Source of the DNA: Actinoalloteichus hoggarensis | GTDB taxonomy: Bacteria; Actinomycetota; Actinomycetes; Mycobacteriales; Pseudonocardiaceae | Assembly: GCF_002234535.1 (NCBI RefSeq) | Contig: NZ_CP022521.1 | Coordinates: 3,224,001-3,288,000 of the forward strand | Direction: 5' to 3' | Length of the DNA: 64,000 nucleotides | Part shown: in pieces, positions 43,541 through 52,820 of the stretch | Numbering within the stretch: position 1 is the first letter of the stretch | How the letters are laid out: every line of letters begins with the position of its first letter | Notes under the pieces: model-generated | Databases searched by the model: none | What the model was told of the DNA's origin: nothing | Seen by the model: the letters and a program-made list of their open reading frames with translations, nothing else | Made by a program: the position numbers and the translations under genes

Positions 43541-44734
43541 TCAGCCGGTGGCGGCGCCGCGACGGGATGACGGCCTCGCCGTCGCCCCCGTCCCGCCGGT
43601 GACGATCCAGGCGACACCGGCCACGATCAGCGCCGCCGCCGTCAGCAGCGCGCTCACCCATACCGGGCCACGGAAACCGAGCCCCGCGTCGATGGCGACA
43701 CCGCCGAGCCACGGACCGAGCGCGGCGCCCACGTTGAACGCCGCCGTGGCGAACCCGCCCGCCAGCCTCGGCGCGTCGACCGCGACGTAGAGCACCTGGG
43801 AGACCAAGGTCGAGCCGACGGCGAAGGACAGCGTGCCCTGCACCAGGATCAGCGCGATCGCCGCAGACCTGCTGCCCGCCGACAGGGCGAGCACGACCCA
43901 CCCGAGGCACAACACCGTCCCTCCGATGGTCAACAGCGGGACCGGCCGCACATCGGCGATCCGACCCGCCAGGGTCACCCCGAGGAAGGAACCGATTCCG
44001 AACAGCGCGAGCCCGGCGGGCACCCAACCCTCGCCGAGACCGGCCACGTCGGTGATCAGTGGGGCGAGGTAGGTGAACGTGCAGAAGGTCGCCCCGTTGA
44101 CCAGCGCGGCCAATGCCAGGACCGTCCCCAGCCTCGGATCACGCAGGGCGCGCAGTTCCCGACGCGCGCTCGGCACGGAGCCGTCGGCGCCGCCGGCGGG
44201 CACCGCCCGCAGGATCGCCACGATCGCGGGCATCGACACCAGCGCCACCGCCCAGAACGCCGAACGCCAGCCCCAGACCTGCCCCAACAGCGCCCCGGCG
44301 GGCACCCCCACGACGCAGGCGAGCGTGACTCCGCCCAACAGTGTGGCGGTGGCGCGGCCCTTGGCACCGGGACCCGCCAGCCCGGTCGCGGTCACCAGCG
44401 CCACCGCGAGGAAGCCCGCGTTGGCCAGCGCCCCGATCACCCGGGTGACCAGCAGGACCTCGTAACTGGTGGTGAGCGCGCCCACGACGTGCACGAGCAG
44501 GAAGACGGTGAGGAAGGCGAGCAGCGCGCGCCGACGAGGCCAGCGCAGGCTCACCACGGCCATGAGCGGAGCGCCGATGATCATTCCGACGGCGAAGGCC
44601 GAGGTCAGCGCCCCTGCGGCGGGGATGGACACACCCAGGTCGGCGGCGATGGCCGGGCCGAGCCCGGCCAGCATGAACTCCGACGTCCCCTGGGCGAAGA
44701 CGGCGAGCGCGAGCAGATGGATCGTGAAGGGCAT
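43541..44734 (-). CDS. MFS exporter, Cmx/CmlR-like (12 TMS)
   Basis: A 397-residue transporter. The start MPFTIHLLALAVFAQGTSEF matches chloramphenicol exporters of the Cmx/CmlR group. The first helices include MLAGLGPAIAADLGVSIPAA, and motif A is replaced by the VVSLRWPRRRALL loop. Motif C-like segments and 12 hydrophobic helices follow. The ATG at 44734 gives the family N-terminus. It lies divergent from the TetR gene at 45265 after 530 bp. It could confer resistance to phenicols or related compounds; the substrate is only inferred from similarity. Confidence 0.9.
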   Translation of the reverse strand: MPFTIHLLALAVFAQGTSEFMLAGLGPAIAADLGVSIPAAGALTSAFAVGMIIGAPLMAVVSLRWPRRRALLAFLTVFLLVHVVGALTTSYEVLLVTRVIGALANAGFLAVALVTATGLAGPGAKGRATATLLGGVTLACVVGVPAGALLGQVWGWRSAFWAVALVSMPAIVAILRAVPAGGADGSVPSARRELRALRDPRLGTVLALAALVNGATFCTFTYLAPLITDVAGLGEGWVPAGLALFGIGSFLGVTLAGRIADVRPVPLLTIGGTVLCLGWVVLALSAGSRSAAIALILVQGTLSFAVGSTLVSQVLYVAVDAPRLAGGFATAAFNVGAALGPWLGGVAIDAGLGFRGPVWVSALLTAAALIVAGVAWIVTGGTGATARPSSRRGAATG

Positions 44735-45264
44735 GACAAGACTCCGAGAACCACATCGAGGAAACGACGGGGCGTCGGCGGGGTACAAGCGGGTCGGGAG
44801 TCGACGACGGCAGGCCGTCGACCGCGCAGACCCGCGTATCCCGCGCGCGGCGAGACCTCGCGGCGTCACAGGGGCGACGCGCGATCGAGGTCGGACGGGA
44901 AGCGCGCTACGGCGCCCCGGTGGCGGCGGTGATCACGTCACAGCGAGCCCACGCGGCCTCAGAGAGGCCGTGCGTCGACGGCAGCACCAGGAAGCCACCG
45001 GAGAGCCGGTGGCCTGCGTCTTGACGCCTCGGGGCTGGACACGGCGGAAGGCTAGCCGGGCGGGCCCGCGCGCGTCCATCGGATTTCCGTCCGTGTCGAT
45101 CCGCCTCGTCGACCGGCCCTGCTCCGCGTGCTCCCACCGTCGTGGTGCCTCCCGGGCGCGGGGGCATGACGGTGGGGCCCGGCCGCGTCCCGTCTGCCGA
45201 GCATCGGACACGGGACGCCCGAGACCGCCCCGGCGTTCTGTAGCGGACGCTATAGCCTGGGCCG
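44735..45264. other. Intergenic region between MFS and TetR genes
   Basis: About 530 bp between divergent genes. The right end has an inverted repeat at 45238-45255; the rest holds no recognisable gene. Confidence 0.45.
45238..45255. promoter_or_regulatory. Inverted repeat near TetR start, probable operator
   Basis: CTGTAGCG, 2 bp, CGCTATAG match at 7 of 8 positions. It lies 9 bp upstream of the TetR ATG and contains TATAG, which may be part of the promoter. TetR autoregulation is likely. Confidence 0.65.
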
Positions 45265-45885
45265 ATGGCAGCGACACGTGGACGACCTCGGGCCTTCGAC
45301 CGGGAGGCCGCCCTCGCCGCGGCGACCCGACTCTTCTGGCGGCACGGGTACGAGGCGACCTCGATCGGCGCGCTGACCGAGGCCATGAACATCCGGCCGC
45401 CCAGCCTGTATGCGGCGTTCGGTGACAAGAAGACCCTGTTCGAGGAGGTCGTCACCACCTACCGCCGGACCAGGGGCGCGTTCATGCTGCGGGCCTTGGA
45501 CGAGGAGCCGGACGTCCGAACGGGTATCGCCAGGATGCTGCGGGAGGCCGCCGTCGAGTACACCGATCCCACCGTGCCGCCCGGCTGCCTGGTGATCTCG
45601 GGTGCCGCCAACTGCTCCCCCGCCAACGCCGACGTCGCCGCGCGCCTGCGGGAGCTGCGCGACGCCAACCTCGCCGTCTTCGAACAGCGACTGGGACACG
45701 CCGTGGCCGTCGGGGAGCTGCCCGACGACACCGACGTGTCCACACTGGCCTCGTATCTGGCCGCCGTCATCCAGGGCATGTCGCAGCGCGCGCGGGACGG
45801 CGCCACCACGCGCGAGCTGACGGCACTGGCCGAGACGGCCATGCTCGCCGTGCCCGGCCGGGTCGACGAACCCGCCGACGACTAG
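45265..45885 (+). CDS. TetR-family regulator
   Basis: A 206-residue TetR protein of the AcrR/YbiH-type branch, beginning GRPRAFDREAALAAATRLFW and with an HTH (TSIGALTEAMNIRPPSLYAA). The C-terminal domain includes PTVPPGCLVISGAANCSPAN, typical of the TetR_C_16 group. The ATG at 45265 is the family start. It lies divergent from the Cmx-like exporter and near a LysR gene downstream. It may control the exporter, but the 530-bp gap leaves this uncertain. Confidence 0.93.
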   Translation: MAATRGRPRAFDREAALAAATRLFWRHGYEATSIGALTEAMNIRPPSLYAAFGDKKTLFEEVVTTYRRTRGAFMLRALDEEPDVRTGIARMLREAAVEYTDPTVPPGCLVISGAANCSPANADVAARLRELRDANLAVFEQRLGHAVAVGELPDDTDVSTLASYLAAVIQGMSQRARDGATTRELTALAETAMLAVPGRVDEPADD

Positions 45886-46094
45886 CCGGCCGCGGCGCGA
45901 CGATCCAACGCCGTACCCGGGCGCGGTCGGCGTCGATCGCGGGCAGCCGCCCGGCGACGACCGACGTCACCACCGGGGCTCGGAGCACACGAGACGAGGC
46001 CGAACGCGAGATCCTCGAGTCCGCGGCGGCGGAACACCGGAAGTCCCACGGCGACACGCCGCAGCCGACTGTCACGTCCATAGACTCACTGCTC

Positions 46095-47093
46095 ATGGTC
46101 AGCCTGCGTCAGCTCGAGTACCTGGTCGCCGTCGCCGATCACGGCTCCTTCACGCGGGCCGCCGAACAGCTGCACGTCACCCAACCCGCGCTGTCGCACC
46201 AGATGCGCATCCTGGAACGATTGTCAGGCGGCCCGCTGGTGGAGCGGCTCCCCCGCTCGGTCCGCCTGACTCCGGCAGGACGGGCGATGCTGCCGCATGC
46301 CCGCGCCGCGCTCGCGGACGCCTACCGGGCCCGCTGTGCGGCCCGGCAGGTCTCGGGCCTGGATCAGGGTGAACTGCGACTGGCCGCCGTGTACTCCGTC
46401 GGCCTCGGCGTGCTGCCCCCGGTGCTGCGCCGCTGGCGACAGCGGCACCACGACGTCCAGATCAGCCTGTCGGAACACCGGCACACCGAGGAGCTCGTCG
46501 CCACGATGACCGAAGGCGGTGCCGATCTGGCCGTCGGCCCCTCGCCGCGTCGGTGGAGCGGTCCGGTGTGGATGCTCGGCGACGAGGAGTTCGTCGTCGT
46601 GCTGCCTCCGGACGATCCGGCGGGCGCCGACGGCGCCCGCCGTGTGGATCTCGCGGAGCTGGCCGACCGAACGTGGGTGCACTACGCCTCGGGCAACGGC
46701 CTGGCCGAGGTGGTCGACCAGGCCTGTGGCGAGGCGGGTTTCCGGCCTGCGGCCGCCGTGCGCACGGAACAGACCGCGGCCGCCCCGGTGCTGGCCTCCG
46801 CCGGACTCGGTCCCGCGCTGGTACCCGCCAACATGGTCCCGCCTGCCTTCGACGGTCTGGTCCTACGGCCCGACCCGCCGGTGCGCCGCTCGTTGACGGC
46901 CTACACCCGTCCCGACCCCGATCCACTCACCGAGGCCTTCGTCGAGATGCTCATCGAGACCGCCTGCGTACTCCCCGAGACACTGCGTGACCGACTCGGT
47001 CTCGATAACGGGTTCGGCCACCTGGGATCGCCCGGACGCCCACTCGAGGCCGTCACCCCTCGTGACCCCTCCCCACCCACCGCAACCAGGTGA
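46095..47093 (+). CDS. LysR-family transcription regulator
   Basis: A 332-residue LysR protein. The HTH spans residues 1-60 (SLRQLEYLVAVADHGSFTR, LHVTQPALSHQMRILE, RLPRSVRLTPAGRAML). A full effector domain follows (LRLAAVYSVGLGVLPPVL, DLAVGPSPRRWSGPV). The long C-terminal tail after RDRLGLDNGFG is Pro/Thr-rich. It stands between the TetR gene and the carboxylase gene on the same strand, with no divergent partner, so its target is not obvious. Confidence 0.92.
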   Translation: MVSLRQLEYLVAVADHGSFTRAAEQLHVTQPALSHQMRILERLSGGPLVERLPRSVRLTPAGRAMLPHARAALADAYRARCAARQVSGLDQGELRLAAVYSVGLGVLPPVLRRWRQRHHDVQISLSEHRHTEELVATMTEGGADLAVGPSPRRWSGPVWMLGDEEFVVVLPPDDPAGADGARRVDLAELADRTWVHYASGNGLAEVVDQACGEAGFRPAAAVRTEQTAAAPVLASAGLGPALVPANMVPPAFDGLVLRPDPPVRRSLTAYTRPDPDPLTEAFVEMLIETACVLPETLRDRLGLDNGFGHLGSPGRPLEAVTPRDPSPPTATR

Positions 47094-47240
47094 TCGGGGT
47101 CACTTTTTGGCTGGTTCCCACAAGTTCGGGCACGAGGCACGGTCGGTGACGGCATTTCTTTACCCGCCCTTACACGAGAGTGTTCATGGTGGGAGTGGGT
47201 GCGTCCGCCCAACACATGTCTAGTGCAGGAGGCTCGGTCG

Positions 47241-50200
47241 GTGTTCAGTCGTGTCGCCATCGTCAACCGGGGAGAGGCCGCGATGCGGTTGATCCATGCC
47301 GTCCGGGAGCTCTCCGCGGAGACCGGGACGCGGATCGAGACCGTCGCGTTCTTCACCGACGTCGACCGCACGGCCACCTTCGTCCGGGAGGCCGACCACG
47401 CCGTCGATCTCGGCCCGGCCTCCGCGCGGCCGTATCTGGACCACGCGGTCCTGGAACGAGCGCTGCGGGACAGCGGCGCCGACGCGGCCTGGGTCGGCTG
47501 GGGCTTCGTCGCCGAGGACCCCGCGTTCGCCGAGCTGTGCGAGCGGATCGGCGTGACCTTCGTCGGACCGTCCGCCGAGGCCATGCGCAGGCTCGGCGAC
47601 AAGATCGGCTCCAAGCTGCTCGCCGAGGAGGTCGACGTCCCGGTGGCGCCGTGGAGCCGGGGCGCGGTGGACGATCTGGCGACCGCGGTCCGCGCGGCCG
47701 AGGAGATCGGCTATCCGCTGATGCTCAAGGCGACCGCAGGAGGCGGCGGCCGGGGCATCCGCAAGGTCACCTCCCCCGAAGAGCTCGCCGACGCCTACGA
47801 ACGCACCAGGATGGAGGCTGAACGGGCCTTCGGCAGCGGCGTGGTGTTCCTGGAACGGCTGGTCACCGGCGCCCGACACGTCGAGGTCCAGGTGATCGCC
47901 GACGGCCGGGGCACCGCGTGGGCACTGGGCGTGCGGGACTGCTCCGTGCAGCGTCGGAACCAGAAGATCATCGAGGAGTCGGCGTCGCCGGTGCTCACGC
48001 GCGAGCAGGCCGACCACCTCAAGGCCGCCGCCGAGCGGCTCGTCCTGGCGGTCGGATACCGGGGCGCGGGCACCGTGGAGTTCCTGTACCACCCCGGCGA
48101 GAAGATCTTCGCGTTCCTGGAGGTCAACACCCGCCTGCAGGTCGAGCACCCCATCACCGAGCTGACCACCGGTTTCGACCTGGTCAAAGCACAGCTGCAC
48201 GTCGCATCGGGGGGACGGCTGGAGGGCAGGCCGCCCGCCGAGAGCGGCCACGCCGTCGAGGCACGGCTCAACGCCGAGGACCCGGATCGCGACTTCGCGC
48301 CCGCGCCGGGACACATCGTCCGGCTGGCACTGCCCGCGGGCCCCGGAATCCGGGTCGACACCGGGGTCAGCGAGGGCGACACCATCCCGGCCGACTTCGA
48401 CTCGATGATCGCGAAGATCATCGCGCACGGCCGCGACCGAGACGAGGCACTGGGCAGACTGCGCCGCGCGATGGCGCAGACCACGGTGATCATCGCGGGC
48501 GGCGCCACCAACAAGAGCTTCGTCCTGGACCTGCTGAACCAGCCCGAGGTGATCGACGCCGTCGCCGACACCGGCTGGATCGACCGGGTCCGCGCCGAAG
48601 GCAGGCTCGTGGCCCGGCAGGGCTCCGCGGTCGCACTCGCCGCCGCCGCCATCGAGGCCTACGAGGACGCCGAGAGCGTCGCCCGTCAACGGCTGCTGAC
48701 CACCGCGCACGGCGGCAGGCCACAGGTCCAGCTGGACACCGACCGCGCGCTGGAACTCAAGCTGCGCGGCGCGGGATACCGTGTGCACGTCGGACGGGTG
48801 GCTCCCACCCGCTTCCGCGTCGCGATCGCCGCGGGCAACGGAACACCGCGTCCCGCCGACGTCGAGATCGAACGCTTCGACCGGCACACCGGCCACCTCA
48901 TCGTCAACGGCACCCGGTTCCGGCTCGTCGTCAACGCACACGGGCCCACCCACCTGGTCGAGGTCGACGGTGTCGCCCACCGCATCAGCCACGACGAAGG
49001 CGGCGTCCTGCGCGCCCCCTCCCCCGCATTGGTCGTCGCCACGCCGCTGGAGGTCGGCGCGGAGGTGGAGGCGGGCTCTCCGGTGCTGGTGCTGGAGGCC
49101 ATGAAGATGGAGACGGTGCTGCGCGCCCCGTTCCGTGCCCGGCTGCGGGAACGCCCCGTCGCGGTCGGCAGCCAGGTCGAGACGGGTGCTCCGCTGCTGT
49201 GGCTCGAGCCGCTCGGCGACGCCGCCGACTCCGGCGCCCAGCAGGACACCGCCGCCGTCACCGAGATCGACCTGCCGCCCGCGCCCGTCGACGTCCCCGC
49301 CGCCGACCGGGTCGCGGCGGGACTGCGGGACCTGCGGTCCCTGCTGCTCGGCTACGACGCCGACACGCACGACGGCACCCGCGTGATGGAGGACTACGCC
49401 TCGGCACGTGCGGAGGTCGCCCAGGGCAACGGCAGGCCGCTGGCGGGCGAGATCGCCCTGCTCGGCGTGTTCGCCGACCTGTCGGAGCTGTCCCGAAACC
49501 GCCCCGCGGGCGCGGAGGGCACCCCCGAGACCCAGGTGCACAGCCCCCGCGAGTACTTCCACACCTATCTGCAGAGCCTCGACGCCGACCGCGCCGGGCT
49601 GCCCGCCGAGTTCCAACAGCGGCTCACCAGGGTCCTCGGCCATTACGGCGTGCCCGACCTGGAGCACACCCCCGAACTCGAGGACGCGGTCTTCCGGATC
49701 TTCCTCGCGCAGCGGCGCGCGGCCACCGACGTGGCCGTGGTGACGATGCTGCTGCGGCGGTGGCTGACCGAACCGCCCCCCGGCGAGGCCCTGCGCGAGC
49801 CCGCGGGCCTGGCGCTGGAACACCTCGTCGCCGCCACGCAGGTCCGCTTCCCCGCCGTGGCCGACCTGGCCCGGTCCGTCGTCTTCCGCTGGTTCGCCCA
49901 GCCGATGCTGCGACGCAACCGGGCACAGATCTACGCGAGCGTCCGCAAGCACCTCACCTACCTGGACGCCCACCCCGACGCACCGGACCGCGCGGAGCGG
50001 ATCGCCTCGATGGTGGCCAGCGCGGAACCCCTCGTGCGACTGCTCGGCCAGCGCATCGGCAGGCGCGGCGCCGGACTGGCCCCGATGCTGGAGGTGCTGA
50101 CCCGCCGGTACTACGGCAACAAGGCGCTGCACGACCTGCACGCCACCGAGATCGCGGGCTGCACGTTCGTCGTCGCCGATCACCAGGACGACACCGGTCG

Positions 50201-52724
50201 GTCGGCGGTGCTGACCACGGCCGTCGACTTCGCGTCGCTGCCCGCGGCCGTGCGGGCCATCGACGACCTGGCCCCCACCGACGACGTGGTCGCCGACATC
50301 TACCTGACCTGGGCGGACCAGCCGGAGGACCCGGACGCGATGGCCGCCGAGCTTCGCGAGGTGCTGGCCTCCCAGAAGCTCTTCAGTCAGGTTCGCCGGG
50401 TCACGACCACGGTCGCCGGTCGCAGCGGCGCGGTGATGCACCACCACTTCACGTTCCGCCCGTCGTCCACCGGGATCGCCGAGGAACGACTCATCCGCGG
50501 CCTGCACCCGCTGATCGCCCAGCGGATGCAGTTGGAGCGGCTGCGCAACTTCGACCTCACGCGGCTGCCCTCGGCCGACGAGGAGGTGTACCTGTTCCGC
50601 TGCGTCGCACCGAGGAATCCCTCCGACGAACGGCTGGTGGCCCTCGCCCAGGTCCGGGACCTCAGCCCGCTGCGCGACGGCGACGGCAGGCTGGTGGCGC
50701 TGCCGTCGATCGAGGACACCCTGGCGGGCTGTCTGGACGCGATCCGCAAGGTGCAGTCGGGGCGCCCCGCGAACAAGCGCTTCGACACCAACCGGGTGCT
50801 GATCTACGTCTGGCCGCCGAGCGACCTGACCTACGAGGACCTCACCACCGTCGCCCAGCGCATCCTGCCCACCACCACGGGCGCCGGTCTGGAGGAGGTC
50901 GTGTTCCTCGCTCGCCAGCGCGACCGCGAGAGCGGCGAGTTGACCGACATGGCGGTGCGCATCGGCTACGACGGTGAGTCGGGCATGCGGCTGGAGGTCG
51001 GCGACCGGCCGACCGGACTGGTCGAGCCGCTGGACGACTACCGACAGAAGGTGCTGCGGGCCAGCAGGCGCGGCACCGTCTACCCCTACGAGCTCACCGG
51101 CATGCTCGCGGGCGCCCGCGGCGGCTTCGTCGAGCACGACCTGTCCGACGACGGCGTGCTCGTCCCGGTGAACCGGCCGGCGGGCCGGAACACCGCGGCC
51201 CTGGTGGCGGGCGTGGTCACCACCCCGACCGCCCTGCACCCCGAGGGCGTGTCCCGCGTGGTGCTGCTCGGCGACCCGACGAAGTCACTGGGGGCGTTGT
51301 CGGAACCGGAGTGCGCGCGCGTCATCGCCGCGCTGGACCTCGCCGAACGGCTGCGCGTCCCCCTGGAGTGGTTCGCCCTGTCCTCCGGGGCCCGCATCTC
51401 GATGGAGTCCGGCACGGAGAACATGGACTGGGTGGCCGCCGCGCTCAAGCGCATCGTCACCTTCACCCAGGACGGCGGCGAGATCAACATCGTGGTCGCG
51501 GGCATCAACGTCGGCGCCCAGCCCTACTGGAACGCCGAGGCCACGATGCTCATGCACACCAAGGGCATCCTGGTGATGACACCGGACTCGGCGATGGTGC
51601 TGACCGGCAAGCAGTCCCTGGACTTCTCCGGCGGAGTCTCGGCGGAGGACAACTTCGGCATCGGCGGCTACGACCGGGTGATGGGACCGAACGGGCAGGC
51701 CCAGTACTGGGCGCCGAACCTGACCGCGGCCCGCGACGTGCTGATGGCCCACTACGAGCACACCTACGTCGCACCGGGCGAGACGGGACCGCGACACGCG
51801 GGCACCACCGATCCGCATGACCGGGACATCTCCGACTTCCCGCATGCCGTGGAGGGCAGCGACTTCACCACCGTCGGCGAGATCTTCTCGGCGACGGCGA
51901 ACCCGGATCGCAAGAAGCCCTTCGACATCCGCACCGTGATGCGGGCGGTCGCCGACCAGGACCATGCGGCGTTGGAGCGTTGGGCGGGCATGGCCGAGGC
52001 CGACACCGCCGTGGTGCAGGACGTACACCTGGGCGGCAGGCCGGTGTGTCTGCTGGGCATCGAGTCCCGTTCGGTGGCTCGCCGCGGGTTCCCTCCCACC
52101 GACGGCCCGGACACCTACACCGCGGGCACGCTGTTCCCCCGCTCGGCGAAGAAGGCGGCCAGGGCGATCAACTCGGCCAGCGGCAACCGGCCGCTGGTGG
52201 TGCTGGCGAACCTGTCGGGCTTCGACGGCTCCCCGGAGTCGATGCGCAGGCTGCAGCTGGAGTACGGCGCCGAGATCGGCCGGGCCATCGTGAACTTCGA
52301 GGGTCCGATCGTGTTCTGCGTGATCTCCCGTTATCACGGCGGCGCGTTCGTGGTGTTCTCCAAGGCCCTCAATCCGAACATGACGGTCCTGGCCGTGGAA
52401 GGCGCGTTCGCCTCGGTGCTCGGCGGCGCCCCCGCCGCGGCGGTGGTCTTCGCGGGTGAGGTGAACCGCCGTACCGCCGCCGACCCCCGGGTCGCCGACC
52501 TGGAGGCGCGTCTCGGGGCGGCGGCGGGCGCGGAGCGGGCCGAGTTGAGCGCGACGCTGGCCGAGGTGCGGTCGGCGGTGCGTGCGGAGAAGCTGGCCGA
52601 CGTGGCCACCGAGTTCGACCGGGTGCACAGCGTCCAGCGGGCGATCGAGGTCGGCTCGGTGGACGCCGTGGTCCGTGCGGCCGAGCTGCGTCCGAGGATC
52701 ATCGAGGCCATCGGCGGGGTGTGA
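47241..52724 (+). CDS. Single-chain biotin-dependent acyl-CoA carboxylase
   Basis: A 1827-residue fusion of all three carboxylase activities. Biotin carboxylase, residues 1-450: FSRVAIVNRGEAAMRLI, ATP-grasp loop KATAGGGGRGIRKV, EVNTRLQVEHPITE at about 294. BCCP with biotin-acceptor Lys622 in VLEAMKMETVL. A large central region of about 700-1250 is helical, like the ACC-central domain of eukaryotic-type enzymes. The carboxyltransferase core spans about 1270-1800 (SGARISMESGTENMD, GGYDRVMGPNGQAQYW, FSGGVSAEDNFGIGG). It carboxylates an acyl-CoA (acetyl- or propionyl-CoA) with ATP and bicarbonate. The GTG at 47241 follows AGGAGG by 8 bases and gives the family start VFSRVAIVNRGE; the ATG at 47199 lacks a good ribosome site. 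Confidence 0.93.
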   Translation: MFSRVAIVNRGEAAMRLIHAVRELSAETGTRIETVAFFTDVDRTATFVREADHAVDLGPASARPYLDHAVLERALRDSGADAAWVGWGFVAEDPAFAELCERIGVTFVGPSAEAMRRLGDKIGSKLLAEEVDVPVAPWSRGAVDDLATAVRAAEEIGYPLMLKATAGGGGRGIRKVTSPEELADAYERTRMEAERAFGSGVVFLERLVTGARHVEVQVIADGRGTAWALGVRDCSVQRRNQKIIEESASPVLTREQADHLKAAAERLVLAVGYRGAGTVEFLYHPGEKIFAFLEVNTRLQVEHPITELTTGFDLVKAQLHVASGGRLEGRPPAESGHAVEARLNAEDPDRDFAPAPGHIVRLALPAGPGIRVDTGVSEGDTIPADFDSMIAKIIAHGRDRDEALGRLRRAMAQTTVIIAGGATNKSFVLDLLNQPEVIDAVADTGWIDRVRAEGRLVARQGSAVALAAAAIEAYEDAESVARQRLLTTAHGGRPQVQLDTDRALELKLRGAGYRVHVGRVAPTRFRVAIAAGNGTPRPADVEIERFDRHTGHLIVNGTRFRLVVNAHGPTHLVEVDGVAHRISHDEGGVLRAPSPALVVATPLEVGAEVEAGSPVLVLEAMKMETVLRAPFRARLRERPVAVGSQVETGAPLLWLEPLGDAADSGAQQDTAAVTEIDLPPAPVDVPAADRVAAGLRDLRSLLLGYDADTHDGTRVMEDYASARAEVAQGNGRPLAGEIALLGVFADLSELSRNRPAGAEGTPETQVHSPREYFHTYLQSLDADRAGLPAEFQQRLTRVLGHYGVPDLEHTPELEDAVFRIFLAQRRAATDVAVVTMLLRRWLTEPPPGEALREPAGLALEHLVAATQVRFPAVADLARSVVFRWFAQPMLRRNRAQIYASVRKHLTYLDAHPDAPDRAERIASMVASAEPLVRLLGQRIGRRGAGLAPMLEVLTRRYYGNKALHDLHATEIAGCTFVVADHQDDTGRSAVLTTAVDFASLPAAVRAIDDLAPTDDVVADIYLTWADQPEDPDAMAAELREVLASQKLFSQVRRVTTTVAGRSGAVMHHHFTFRPSSTGIAEERLIRGLHPLIAQRMQLERLRNFDLTRLPSADEEVYLFRCVAPRNPSDERLVALAQVRDLSPLRDGDGRLVALPSIEDTLAGCLDAIRKVQSGRPANKRFDTNRVLIYVWPPSDLTYEDLTTVAQRILPTTTGAGLEEVVFLARQRDRESGELTDMAVRIGYDGESGMRLEVGDRPTGLVEPLDDYRQKVLRASRRGTVYPYELTGMLAGARGGFVEHDLSDDGVLVPVNRPAGRNTAALVAGVVTTPTALHPEGVSRVVLLGDPTKSLGALSEPECARVIAALDLAERLRVPLEWFALSSGARISMESGTENMDWVAAALKRIVTFTQDGGEINIVVAGINVGAQPYWNAEATMLMHTKGILVMTPDSAMVLTGKQSLDFSGGVSAEDNFGIGGYDRVMGPNGQAQYWAPNLTAARDVLMAHYEHTYVAPGETGPRHAGTTDPHDRDISDFPHAVEGSDFTTVGEIFSATANPDRKKPFDIRTVMRAVADQDHAALERWAGMAEADTAVVQDVHLGGRPVCLLGIESRSVARRGFPPTDGPDTYTAGTLFPRSAKKAARAINSASGNRPLVVLANLSGFDGSPESMRRLQLEYGAEIGRAIVNFEGPIVFCVISRYHGGAFVVFSKALNPNMTVLAVEGAFASVLGGAPAAAVVFAGEVNRRTAADPRVADLEARLGAAAGAERAELSATLAEVRSAVRAEKLADVATEFDRVHSVQRAIEVGSVDAVVRAAELRPRIIEAIGGV

Positions 52725-52820
52725 CCGGCTGACCGTGTGGTCCGCGTCGCCTCCGTTCGTCGGGGCGGCACGGACCACCGGGGCCGACGCGGGCGGCGGG
52801 TCACGGACCCGCCTCGCCGG

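Noticed and set aside
47090-47108. GTGA-loop-TCAC followed by TTTTT after the LysR gene
   Set aside because: The stem has only 4 bp, too weak for a credible intrinsic terminator.
47220-51239. 1339-residue minus-strand ORF opposite the carboxylase
   Set aside because: It is an antisense shadow of the biotin-dependent carboxylase gene, with no domains of its own.
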